Part shown: positions 14,902 to 20,702 of the stretch, piece by piece
How the letters are laid out: each line of letters opens with the position of its first letter
Position numbering within the stretch: position 1 is the first letter of the stretch
Assembly (NCBI GenBank): GCA_002309805.1
Contig: DBYJ01000054.1
Location: forward strand, 14,219 to 38,283
Source of the DNA: Bacteroidales bacterium UBA1189
GTDB taxonomy: Bacteria; Bacteroidota; Bacteroidia; Bacteroidales; Bacteroidaceae
Length of the DNA stretch: 24,065 bases
Direction: 5' to 3'
Notes under the pieces: model-generated
Told to the model about the DNA's origin: nothing
What the model saw: only the letters and a program-made list of their open reading frames with translations
Database searches by the model: none
Translations under genes and position numbers: made by a program

Positions 14902-14973
14902 GTCAACAAGTCAACAGGTCAACAAGTCAACAGGTCAACGAGTCAACAAGTCTACGGGTTAATGAGTTAATGG
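14902..14973. repeat. GTCAACAR octamer array (left of the four-helix-bundle gene)
   Basis: Seven units at exactly 8-nt period from 14902: GTCAACAA, GTCAACAG, GTCAACAA, GTCAACAG, GTCAACGA, GTCAACAA, GTCTACGG, then two decayed GTTAATGR units. There are no spacers. It provides the stop codon of the four-helix-bundle gene (14969-14967). The array at 15330-15407 is the complement family (GTTGAC). Confidence 0.9.
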
Positions 14974-15323
14974 GGTTGGGCGGAGATGGAGTCGAAGAGA
15001 TGGACGATTCCCGTTGATATCTTTTTCAGTTGATTCTGAAGTTCTATCCGTTCATCAGCCGAGCATATGCCAAAATCTTCACAAAGATAAAGCATGCTCC
15101 GTACCTCCGAACAGCTGCCACGGGCAATGTTTAAGAAATTCAAGAACTTTGCATCAGAACCCGATTCTGAGCCTTCAGCAATATTGTTCATAATGGAAAC
15201 AGCCGCCCGCTGAATCTGGTCCTTGAATCCATAATCCTTACAGTTTGCCATCATGCGATATATATCATTGACAAACAAACGGGATTCCTTCCAGACAACC
15301 AGATTCTCTATCGACCGTCCCAT
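14967..15323 (-). CDS. Four-helix-bundle protein (23S rRNA IVP / S23 family)
   Basis: A 118-residue, mostly helical protein. The pattern FKDQIQRAAVSIMNNIAEGS, then FLNFLNIARGSCSEVRSMLY, is the signature of the four-helix-bundle family found inside 23S rRNA intervening sequences and related to Avd of diversity-generating retroelements. It starts ENLVVWKESRLFVNDIYRMM, also typical. Function of free-standing copies is unknown; members form pentameric, basic barrels able to bind nucleic acid. No rRNA gene, reverse transcriptase or variable repeat is nearby. The gene is flanked on both sides by octamer arrays in inverted orientation, with little else in the unit, which suggests that gene and repeats move or spread together. 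Its last residues (QPH) and stop are encoded by repeat sequence. Confidence 0.93.
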   Translation of the reverse strand: MGRSIENLVVWKESRLFVNDIYRMMANCKDYGFKDQIQRAAVSIMNNIAEGSESGSDAKFLNFLNIARGSCSEVRSMLYLCEDFGICSADERIELQNQLKKISTGIVHLFDSISAQPH

Positions 15324-15329
15324 AAACTT

Positions 15330-15407
15330 GTTGACTCATTGACCTTAAATGCCCCGTTGACTCGTTGACTCGTTGACTCGTTGACCTGTTGACCCGTTGA
15401 CCCGTTG
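15330..15407. repeat. GTTGACYC octamer array (right of the four-helix-bundle gene)
   Basis: GTTGACTC and ATTGACCT units at 15330-15345, a short gap, then seven units from 15356 at 8-nt spacing (GTTGACTC three times, GTTGACCT, GTTGACCC twice, GTTG). It ends at the TAA stop codon of kbl (15410-15408). Complementary in sense to the array at 14902-14973. Confidence 0.9.
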
Positions 15408-16595
15408 TTAAATCACTCCCAACTCTTTCCCTACCTTGATGAAGGCCGCTACGCAGCGGTCCAGGTGGGCACGCTCGTGAGCGGCACTCAGCTGGACGCG
15501 GATGCGCGCCTGGCCCTTCGGCACCACGGGATAGTAGAAGCCGGTGACGTAGATGCCCTCGTCGGCCATGCGGGCGGCAAACACCTGGCTCAGCTTGGCG
15601 TCGTAGAGCATCACGGCGCAGATGGCGCTCTGCGTGGGCTTGATGTCGAAGCCTGCTGCCAGCATCTTCTCGCGGAAATAGACCACGTTCTCCTGCTGTT
15701 TGGTGTGCAGGGCGTCGCTCTCCTTCATCATGCGGAACACCTCCAGCGAGGCACCCACCACTTCGGGCGGCAGCGAGTTGGAGAAGAGGTAGGGACGGCT
15801 GCGCTGGCGCAGCATGTCGATAATCTCCTTACGGCCTGTGGTGAAGCCGCCTATGGCGCCGCCGAAGGCCTTGCCCAGCGTGCCCGTGTGGACGTCGATG
15901 CGTCCGTAGCAGTTGAACTGCTCGGCCACGCCGTAGCCGTGCTTGCCCACAACGCCCGCGCTGTGGCACTCGTCCACCATCACCAGGGCATCGTACTTCT
16001 CGGCCAGGTCGCAAATCTTGTCCATCGGGGCGACGTTGCCGTCCATCGAGAAGACGCCGTCGGTGCAGATGATGCGGAAGCGCTGTGCCTGGGCCTCCTG
16101 CAGACAGCGCTCCAGGTCGGCCATGTCGGCATTGGCGTAGCGGTAGCGCTTGGCCTTGCAGAGGCGCACGCCGTCGATGATGCTGGCGTGGTTCAGGGCG
16201 TCGCTGATGATGGCGTCGTCCTCGCCCAGCAGGGGCTCGAAGAGACCGCCGTTGGCGTCGAAGCAGCTGGCGTAGAGGATGGTGTCCTCGGTGTGGAAAT
16301 ACTCGCTGATGGCAGCCTCCAGTTCCTTGTGCATGTCCTGCGTGCCGCAGATGAAGCGCACGGAGCTCATGCCGTAGCCGCGCTCGTCCATCGCCTTCTT
16401 CGCAGCCTCGATGAGGCGCGGGTTGTCGCTCAGGCCGAGGTAGTTGTTGGCGCAGAAGTTCAGCACTTCGCTGCCGTCGGCCAGCTGGATGGCAGCACGC
16501 TGCGGCGAGGCAATCAGTCGCTCGTTCTTGTACAATCCTGCATCCTTGATGCCCTGCAGCTCAGTCTGCAGATACTCTTTCATTTTTCCAAACAT
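15408..16595 (-). CDS. kbl: Glycine C-acetyltransferase (2-amino-3-ketobutyrate CoA ligase)
   Basis: A 395-residue PLP enzyme of the alpha-oxoamine synthase family. It splits 2-amino-3-ketobutyrate with CoA into glycine and acetyl-CoA, the second step of threonine breakdown. Visible marks are NFCANNYLGLSDNPRLIEAA, SSVRFICGTQDMHKELE (Kbl-specific), DECHSAGVVGKHGYGVAEQF, and the PLP lysine K242 in TLGKAFGGAIGG. A C-terminal RIRVQLSAAHERAHLDRCV completes the fold. BioF and KAS-type relatives differ at the VRFICGTQ segment. The partner dehydrogenase is encoded at 17676-18638 on the other strand with the TonB gene between. A possible -7 box TATCTTCG lies at 16641-16634. Confidence 0.95.
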   Translation of the reverse strand: MFGKMKEYLQTELQGIKDAGLYKNERLIASPQRAAIQLADGSEVLNFCANNYLGLSDNPRLIEAAKKAMDERGYGMSSVRFICGTQDMHKELEAAISEYFHTEDTILYASCFDANGGLFEPLLGEDDAIISDALNHASIIDGVRLCKAKRYRYANADMADLERCLQEAQAQRFRIICTDGVFSMDGNVAPMDKICDLAEKYDALVMVDECHSAGVVGKHGYGVAEQFNCYGRIDVHTGTLGKAFGGAIGGFTTGRKEIIDMLRQRSRPYLFSNSLPPEVVGASLEVFRMMKESDALHTKQQENVVYFREKMLAAGFDIKPTQSAICAVMLYDAKLSQVFAARMADEGIYVTGFYYPVVPKGQARIRVQLSAAHERAHLDRCVAAFIKVGKELGVI

Positions 16596-16731
16596 AATGC
16601 AAACGTTTTAATGGTCCATAGTTTTTCCTGCTGCGAAGATACAGCAAAAAAGGGAAAGGAGATAATAAAAACAGAAAAAACTCGAAAAAAAGATTATCCG
16701 CTGGGAAAACCCCTAACGACCTGAAGGACCG

Positions 16732-17541
16732 TTACCACCTCTTTTTTGATTCTTGGGTAGATAGCTGGAACTGTATAGGGAGGTTGAAAAGCATAGCCTC
16801 GACCTCGCCCTTACTATTTCGGCCAGGCTTCCATTTCGGCATATTGCGCACTAACCTGAGCGCTTCGTCATCGAGAAGTTTATGCGCAGACTTAGTGACT
16901 ACAGGGTTTGTTACCGTTCCATCCACATCCACCCAAAACTGCACGATGACGCGGCCTCCTACACCCATTTCCTGCGCCGCTTTCGGATAGCGGAAGTTCG
17001 TTTTCAGATAGTTCATCAGCGCACCCACTCCGCCTGGAAATTCAGGCATCTCTTCTCCAAAATGGCAGGCAAAATCATCCTCCGGATCCGCAGACACCTT
17101 GTTTTCTTCGTCCGACTTGAAGTGTACAGGCACGGTATATCGACACCTCACGGGCTTCCCCCTTTGCGTGGCAGGTTTCCACTTCGGCATGGAGCGCACC
17201 AGGCGGACAGCCTCGGCATCTAACAATGGATTAGGCTTGCTGATTACAACAACATCGGCTATCGTGCTGTCGCTCTCTATCCAAAACTGCACGACGACGC
17301 GGCCCTCGATACCTTTCTTTTTCGCCTCCTCAGGATAGCGGAGATTGTCATGGAGGAAATCCTTTAGGGCATCGATTCCCCCGGGAAATTCAGGCATTTG
17401 GTCAATACTTGTGACAAGGAGGCTGTCACGTTCTTCTTCACCATAGACAACCGTAATGGTGTCACTCTGGGCATGGACGATAAAAGCCGTTGCACAGGCA
17501 ATTGTCATAACAATCAGACGGAAGGAAAAAGTCGTTTTCAT
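16732..17541 (-). CDS. Periplasmic protein with two TonB C-terminal domains
   Basis: A 269-residue exported protein. Residues 1-24 are a cleavable signal (ending IVHAQ). Two copies of the TonB_C domain follow, about 48-142 and 163-258. Each begins MPEFPGG, has a YPEEAKKKGIEGRVVVQFWI-like strand with a conserved KWKP (MPKWKPA and MPKWKPG) and ends in a beta strand. Classical TonB has an N-terminal membrane anchor and a Pro-rich spacer; both are absent, so this protein probably does not energise outer-membrane receptors on its own and may bind TonB boxes or peptidoglycan in the periplasm. Such tandem TonB_C proteins are common in Bacteroidetes. It is a single transcription unit with its own strong promoter. 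Confidence 0.88.
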   Translation of the reverse strand: MKTTFSFRLIVMTIACATAFIVHAQSDTITVVYGEEERDSLLVTSIDQMPEFPGGIDALKDFLHDNLRYPEEAKKKGIEGRVVVQFWIESDSTIADVVVISKPNPLLDAEAVRLVRSMPKWKPATQRGKPVRCRYTVPVHFKSDEENKVSADPEDDFACHFGEEMPEFPGGVGALMNYLKTNFRYPKAAQEMGVGGRVIVQFWVDVDGTVTNPVVTKSAHKLLDDEALRLVRNMPKWKPGRNSKGEVEAMLFNLPIQFQLSTQESKKRW

Positions 17542-17566
17542 AGTTTTTATAATTTTAAGGTCGATA

Positions 17567-17598
17567 CAAAGATATCGGGGTGTTGAAGAAAAAGCAAA
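17567..17598 (-). promoter_or_regulatory. Promoter of the double TonB-domain gene
   Basis: On the minus strand TTTG (17598-17595), 20 nt, TATCTTTG (17574-17567), 26 nt before the start codon. Full match. Confidence 0.8.
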
Positions 17599-17638
17599 TT
17601 ATTTCACAATTTTTGTTTTTCGTTTGCATTTCTTTTAG

Positions 17639-17646
17639 TAATTTCG
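17639..17646 (+). promoter_or_regulatory. Possible -7 box of tdh
   Basis: TAATTTCG lies 30 nt before the tdh start codon, one base off TAnnTTTG. TTTG at 17612-17615 is 23 nt upstream, slightly far. A TACCTTTT just before the ATG is too close to the start to be used. Confidence 0.35.
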
Positions 17647-17675
17647 CAGCGCGAAATAGAACTTTACCTTTTGCA

Positions 17676-18638
17676 ATGAAAAATATCCTTGTCGTTGGCT
17701 CCACGGGTCAGATTGGCTCAGAGCTTACCATGAAACTCCGTCGGGAAATCCCAAACTCCACAGTTGTAGCCGGATATATCAAAGGCGCCGAGCCGAAGGG
17801 CATCCTTTTGGAGAGCGGCCCTGCCGAGCTGGCCGACGTCACCAACGCCCCCCAACTGGCTGCCATCGTCGATAAGTACCACATCGACACCATCTACAAC
17901 CTTGCCGCCCTGCTCTCGGCCGTTGCCGAGGCCAAGCCCCTGCTCGCATGGCACATCCAGATGGACGGCCTCATCAACCTGCTGGAGATTGCCCGCGAGA
18001 AGCATTGTGCCGTCTTCACCCCCAGCAGCATCGGCTCGTTCGGCCTGAACACCCCCCACAAGAACACCCCGCAGGACACCATCCAGCGCCCCCGCACCAT
18101 GTACGGCGTCACGAAGGTGAGCACCGAGCTGCTCTCCGACTACTACTTCCACAAGTACGGCGTCGACACCCGCTCCGTTCGCTTCCCCGGCCTCATCAGC
18201 TACGTCACCCTGCCTGGCGGAGGCACCACCGACTACGCCGTCGAGATCTACTACGCCGCCGTCCGTGGCGAGGACTTTGCCTGCCCCATCCCCGCCGGCA
18301 CGTATATGGACATGATGTATATGCCCGACGCGCTCCACGCCGCCGTGCAGATCATGCAGGCCGACCCCTCGCGCCTCATCCACCGCAACGCGTTCAACAT
18401 CGCCAGCATGAGCTTCGAGCCCGAAGAGCTGCGCGCCGAGATCCTGCGCTTCGAGCCCGACTTCAAGATGCACTACGTCAACGACCCCGTGCGCAAGGCC
18501 ATTGCCGACAGCTGGCCCGACAACATGGACGACAGCTGCGCCCGCGCCGAGTGGGACTGGCGCCCCACCTACGACCTCCACAGCATGTCCGAGGACATGT
18601 TCCGCCACCTGCGCGAGAAGCTGAAGCCAAAAGAATAA
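17676..18638 (+). CDS. L-threonine 3-dehydrogenase, short-chain (epimerase-like) type
   Basis: A 320-residue NAD-dependent enzyme of the extended short-chain dehydrogenase fold, oxidising threonine to 2-amino-3-ketobutyrate, the substrate of Kbl. The nucleotide loop is G8-S-T-G11-Q-I-G14 (VVGSTGQIGSEL), and the active-site pair is Y143 and K147 in MYGVTKVSTELL. SSIGSFG and RFPGLISY match the threonine dehydrogenase branch, not UDP-glucose epimerases. The zinc-dependent Tdh of E. coli is an unrelated fold. The start at 17676 is chosen because it gives the standard MKNILVVGSTG; the frame is open for another 32 codons upstream through the promoter region. The codon use is strongly biased to C-ending codons, as in highly expressed genes. 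The gene is separated from kbl by the oppositely read TonB gene. Confidence 0.92.
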   Translation: MKNILVVGSTGQIGSELTMKLRREIPNSTVVAGYIKGAEPKGILLESGPAELADVTNAPQLAAIVDKYHIDTIYNLAALLSAVAEAKPLLAWHIQMDGLINLLEIAREKHCAVFTPSSIGSFGLNTPHKNTPQDTIQRPRTMYGVTKVSTELLSDYYFHKYGVDTRSVRFPGLISYVTLPGGGTTDYAVEIYYAAVRGEDFACPIPAGTYMDMMYMPDALHAAVQIMQADPSRLIHRNAFNIASMSFEPEELRAEILRFEPDFKMHYVNDPVRKAIADSWPDNMDDSCARAEWDWRPTYDLHSMSEDMFRHLREKLKPKE

Positions 18639-18653
18639 CGCGAAAGATAAATA

Positions 18654-18671
18654 GGAGGGAACTATCCCTCC
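18654..18671 (+). terminator. Hairpin after tdh
   Basis: GGAGGGA (18654-18660), loop ACTA, TCCCTCC (18665-18671). Perfect 7-bp stem 15 nt after the stop; no T-run follows, so it may stabilise the 3' end rather than terminate. Confidence 0.45.
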
Positions 18672-18684
18672 CCCAAAATGCCCC

Positions 18685-18850
18685 GTTGAGCTACGCTCGA
18701 CCTCTGTCGCGACTCGGGATAATTGGAGCAAACTCCATTAATTTCGTTTTCCTCCTCCTTGCAAGGCATAGCCCAAGCGCGCTTAGGCTATGCTCTTGCT
18801 TCGTTCGTCGGTTCTCCGCTCGCTGCTCCATCGGTTGACTTGTAGACCCA
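18685..18850. repeat. Two-hairpin intergenic repeat element, copy A
   Basis: Hairpin 1: GAGC (18688-18691)/GCTC (18695-18698) around TAC. A conserved linker TGTCGCGACTCGG follows, identical to copy B. Hairpin 2: TAAT+GGAG (18720-18728, T18724 bulged) pairs with CTCC+ATTA (18733-18740). Further on, GCATAGCC (18766-18773) pairs with GGCTATGC (18786-18793) with a second palindrome AAGCGCGCTT inside. The copy ends CTGCTCCATCGGTTGACTTG then TAGACC, also shared with copy B. Confidence 0.7.
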
Positions 18851-18882
18851 TTTTCACTTTTCCATTATTAATTATCAATTAG

Positions 18883-18907
18883 AAGGATTGAGCCTCGCTC
18901 AATCCTT
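18883..18907 (+). terminator. Strong hairpin upstream of the Fic gene
   Basis: AAGGATTGAGC (18883-18893), loop CTC, GCTCAATCCTT (18897-18907), a perfect 11-bp stem followed by CCTTTATC. It may end transcripts entering from tdh. The short T-run makes this a moderate call. Confidence 0.5.
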
Positions 18908-18990
18908 CCTTTATCTCCGTCCTTTGGCATTTGCGTGAGGCTGACCCGACAGATAAGGAATTCGACGAAACAGCATTTTTCATGAAAAGT

Positions 18991-19022
18991 GTTGGTTATA
19001 TGGAATAGATTTTGTATCTTTG
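18991..19022 (+). promoter_or_regulatory. Promoter of the Fic gene
   Basis: GTTG at 18991-18994, 20 nt, TATCTTTG at 19015-19022; the start codon is 18 nt further on. One mismatch in the upstream box. Confidence 0.7.
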
Positions 19023-19040
19023 CAGACGTAAGAAAATCGG

Positions 19041-20198
19041 ATGAAAAACGATAAAACAAAGCAATCATATCTGGACTTTGACGAGTATATACGTCAAGGG
19101 GAACCGGCACAACGTGAAAGAGCGGAGTCTTGGAGCGTAGCCATAGGCTTGCAGGCTGTAGATGGATTGAAGACGTCGGAGTATCTACAGGATACGGCCC
19201 GCAGAAACATCGAGGGAGAGATCACTATCGATGAAGCCCGTGAGTTGGTGAAACAATACTATGTCAGTAAAACCACGCGTGAGGAAGATGATGCTGACAA
19301 AGAGGAGGCCGACAGGGTTTCCGGCAACATAGCCAAGTTGTTGCAGACGGATGCCTTTACCTATAGTGTTGCCGGATTGGCGGCTATACACAGAGCCATT
19401 TTTGAAGGCGTATTCAAACATGCAGGACGCTTCCGCGACTACGACATCTCGAAAAGAGAATGGGTGCTACAAGGCGACTCTGTGCTTTATGGTCGCTGGC
19501 AAGACTTACGGATGACTTTGGAGTATGACCTGGAGCAGGAACGTCAGTTTTCCTACGCGAGCTTGGATAAGGACATGATGGTGGAACATATTGCACGTTT
19601 TGTTTCTGGGATATGGCAGATTCACCCCTTCAGGGAAGGCAACACCCGTACAACGGCACTCTTTACCATCAAATATCTGCGTATGCTGGGATTCGTTGTG
19701 AACAATGACCTCTTTGCCAACCACTCCTGGTATTTCCGCAACGCGCTGGTGCGGGCAAACTACCGCAACGTAGCCAAAGGCATAGAATATGAACCGCTAT
19801 TCTTGATACGTTTCTTCCGCAATCTGCTCCTTGGTGAGAACAACGACTTGAAGAACCGTTATATGGTGATAAATCCGCCGGAAGAATGGAAGATGCAGGA
19901 GAGAGCGATAGCACCCGACAAGTTACCCGACAAGTCACCCGACAAGTTCGGCACGAGCAATATGTATATCAAGAAATTGATATGCATTATAGGCAATAAG
20001 GAAATGTCAATAAGAGAGATGATGGGAGATGCGGGTCTAAAGGATAGAGAAAGTTTTATGAAAGCCTATCTTAATCCTGCCATAAAAGAAAAATTTGTCC
20101 GTCTGCTTTACCCCGACAAGCCTCGCCATCCTCGCCAGCGATACCTATTGACTGTAAAAGGACTGGCGTTATATGAGACAGAATCACCGGGCAAATGA
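19041..20198 (+). CDS. Fic domain protein with N-terminal VbhA-like inhibitory region
   Basis: A 385-residue protein predicted to attach AMP (or another nucleotide part) to a hydroxyl side chain of a target protein. The Fic core motif is HPFREGNTR (H195 to R203), with the catalytic His and phosphate-binding Gly-Asn; the usual G or K after the Asn is Thr here. The N-terminus IGLQAVDGLKTSEYLQDTAR and NIEGEITIDEARELVKQYY resemble a VbhA-type antitoxin domain fused to the toxin; the inhibitory (S/T)xxxE(G/N) reads LQAVDG, with Leu for Ser and Asp for Glu. A Pro-Asp-Lys triple repeat (DKLPDKSPDKF) links to a C-terminal winged-helix-like part (about 310-385). Its own promoter precedes it, and repeat elements A and B lie on both sides. 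Could be a host-targeted, housekeeping or toxin Fic; the target is unknown. Confidence 0.9.
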   Translation: MKNDKTKQSYLDFDEYIRQGEPAQRERAESWSVAIGLQAVDGLKTSEYLQDTARRNIEGEITIDEARELVKQYYVSKTTREEDDADKEEADRVSGNIAKLLQTDAFTYSVAGLAAIHRAIFEGVFKHAGRFRDYDISKREWVLQGDSVLYGRWQDLRMTLEYDLEQERQFSYASLDKDMMVEHIARFVSGIWQIHPFREGNTRTTALFTIKYLRMLGFVVNNDLFANHSWYFRNALVRANYRNVAKGIEYEPLFLIRFFRNLLLGENNDLKNRYMVINPPEEWKMQERAIAPDKLPDKSPDKFGTSNMYIKKLICIIGNKEMSIREMMGDAGLKDRESFMKAYLNPAIKEKFVRLLYPDKPRHPRQRYLLTVKGLALYETESPGK

Positions 20199-20225
20199 TG
20201 CGCCGAACAAAACCGCCACAAATGT

Positions 20226-20420
20226 CCTGTTGACTCGTTGAACTTCGTTCGACACCTGTCGCGACTCGGCAAAATGAGCACGCTCTTTTGCTTCAATGGT
20301 CTTTGCACCCCCTTCGGTTCCCCCGTTATCGGGGGACAGAAACGCTGCTCCATCGGTTGACTTGTAGACCTGTAGACCCGTGGACTCGTTGACTCGTGGA
20401 CTCGTTGACTCGTTGACCTG
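20226..20420. repeat. Two-hairpin intergenic repeat element, copy B, with octamer array
   Basis: Hairpin 1: GAAC (20240-20243)/GTTC (20247-20250) around TTC. Linker TGTCGCGACTCGG as in copy A. Hairpin 2: CAAAA+GAGC (20270-20279, T20275 bulged) with GCTC+TTTTG (20282-20290). A third hairpin TCCCCCG (20319-20325)/CGGGGGA (20330-20336) replaces that of copy A. The end CTGCTCCATCGGTTGACTTG then TAGACC is shared, and is followed by an array of GTTGACTC and GTGGACTC units to about 20420. Confidence 0.7.
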
Positions 20421-20443
20421 TTTTAAAAAATCGACAAGATTTT

Positions 20444-20475
20444 TTTGCATCTCCCGGGGCTTTTCACTACCTTTG
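20444..20475 (+). promoter_or_regulatory. Full-consensus promoter without an intact gene
   Basis: TTTG (20444-20447), 20 nt, TACCTTTG (20468-20475), a complete match. The only ORF that follows directly is 21 codons long. Confidence 0.7.
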
Positions 20476-20497
20476 CGCAGATAAACCGAAAATCCCG

Positions 20498-20563
20498 ATG
20501 AGCAGCATACAGGACATCCGCGCTCCAGAGGAGCGCAAGGCCGACATCGAGCAGGACAAATGA
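20498..20563 (+). pseudogene. 21-codon ORF, probable 5' remnant of a lost gene
   Basis: ATG at 20498 opens MSSIQDIRAPEERKADIEQDK and stops at 20563. It starts 22 nt after a perfect promoter, and its GC-rich codons look like the core genes to the left rather than the A+T-rich helicase gene to the right. The part CGCTCC (20521-20526)/GGAGCG (20530-20535) also forms a hairpin. It may be the head of a gene cut when the helicase module arrived, or a small peptide or RNA gene; the parent gene is not identified. Confidence 0.35.
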
Positions 20564-20609
20564 CACGTTGAATCATAGTTCCTGTCCCCACGATACTCAA
20601 ATTGTTCCG

Positions 20610-20617
20610 TATATTTG
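20610..20617 (+). promoter_or_regulatory. -7 box of the helicase-Nudix pair
   Basis: TATATTTG matches TAnnTTTG, 85 nt before the helicase start. No TTTG is seen 19-21 nt upstream. Confidence 0.45.
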
Positions 20618-20702
20618 CAGACAAAAATGTGGCTACCCACAAAAAACTCAATAGAGATTGTTATTCAAAGGGTGACAAATAAATAGATCGTAAAGAATTG
20701 AT

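Larger units (their letters stand above)
18639..19040. other. Gene-free spacer between tdh and the Fic gene: repeat element, hairpins
   Basis: About 400 nt without a convincing gene. It holds a 7-bp hairpin just after tdh (18654-18671), repeat element copy A (18685-18850) and an 11-bp hairpin (18883-18907), then the Fic promoter. Open frames across it are short and change composition at the repeat borders. Confidence 0.6.
20199..20702. other. Spacer between Fic and helicase genes: repeats, orphan promoter, gene remnant
   Basis: About 500 nt. It begins with repeat element copy B and a GTTGACTC/GTGGACTC array up to about 20420, then holds a full promoter (20444-20475), a 21-codon ORF (20498-20563) and a second promoter box (20610-20617) for the helicase gene. 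No other gene is visible on either strand. Confidence 0.6.

Noticed and set aside
14902..14973. Short repeats looking like a CRISPR array
   Set aside because: Units are 8 nt, directly adjacent and without spacers; no cas genes are near.
15405..16724. 439-codon plus-strand frame opposite kbl
   Set aside because: Same shadow effect; low-complexity Ala/Val/Leu/His composition and no motif.
17580..17675. Upstream extension of tdh by 32 codons
   Set aside because: It would place coding sequence over the promoter region and add a hydrophobic lead (MLKKKQIISQFLFFV) before a cytoplasmic NAD-binding fold that normally starts at MKNILVVGSTG.
17718..18731. 337-codon minus-strand frame opposite tdh
   Set aside because: Shadow of the strongly C-ending codon use of tdh; the product is Val/Gly-rich with no family signs.
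18868..19110. 80-codon minus-strand frame before the Fic gene
   Set aside because: Covers a hairpin and the Fic promoter on the opposite strand, with no domain or start signal.
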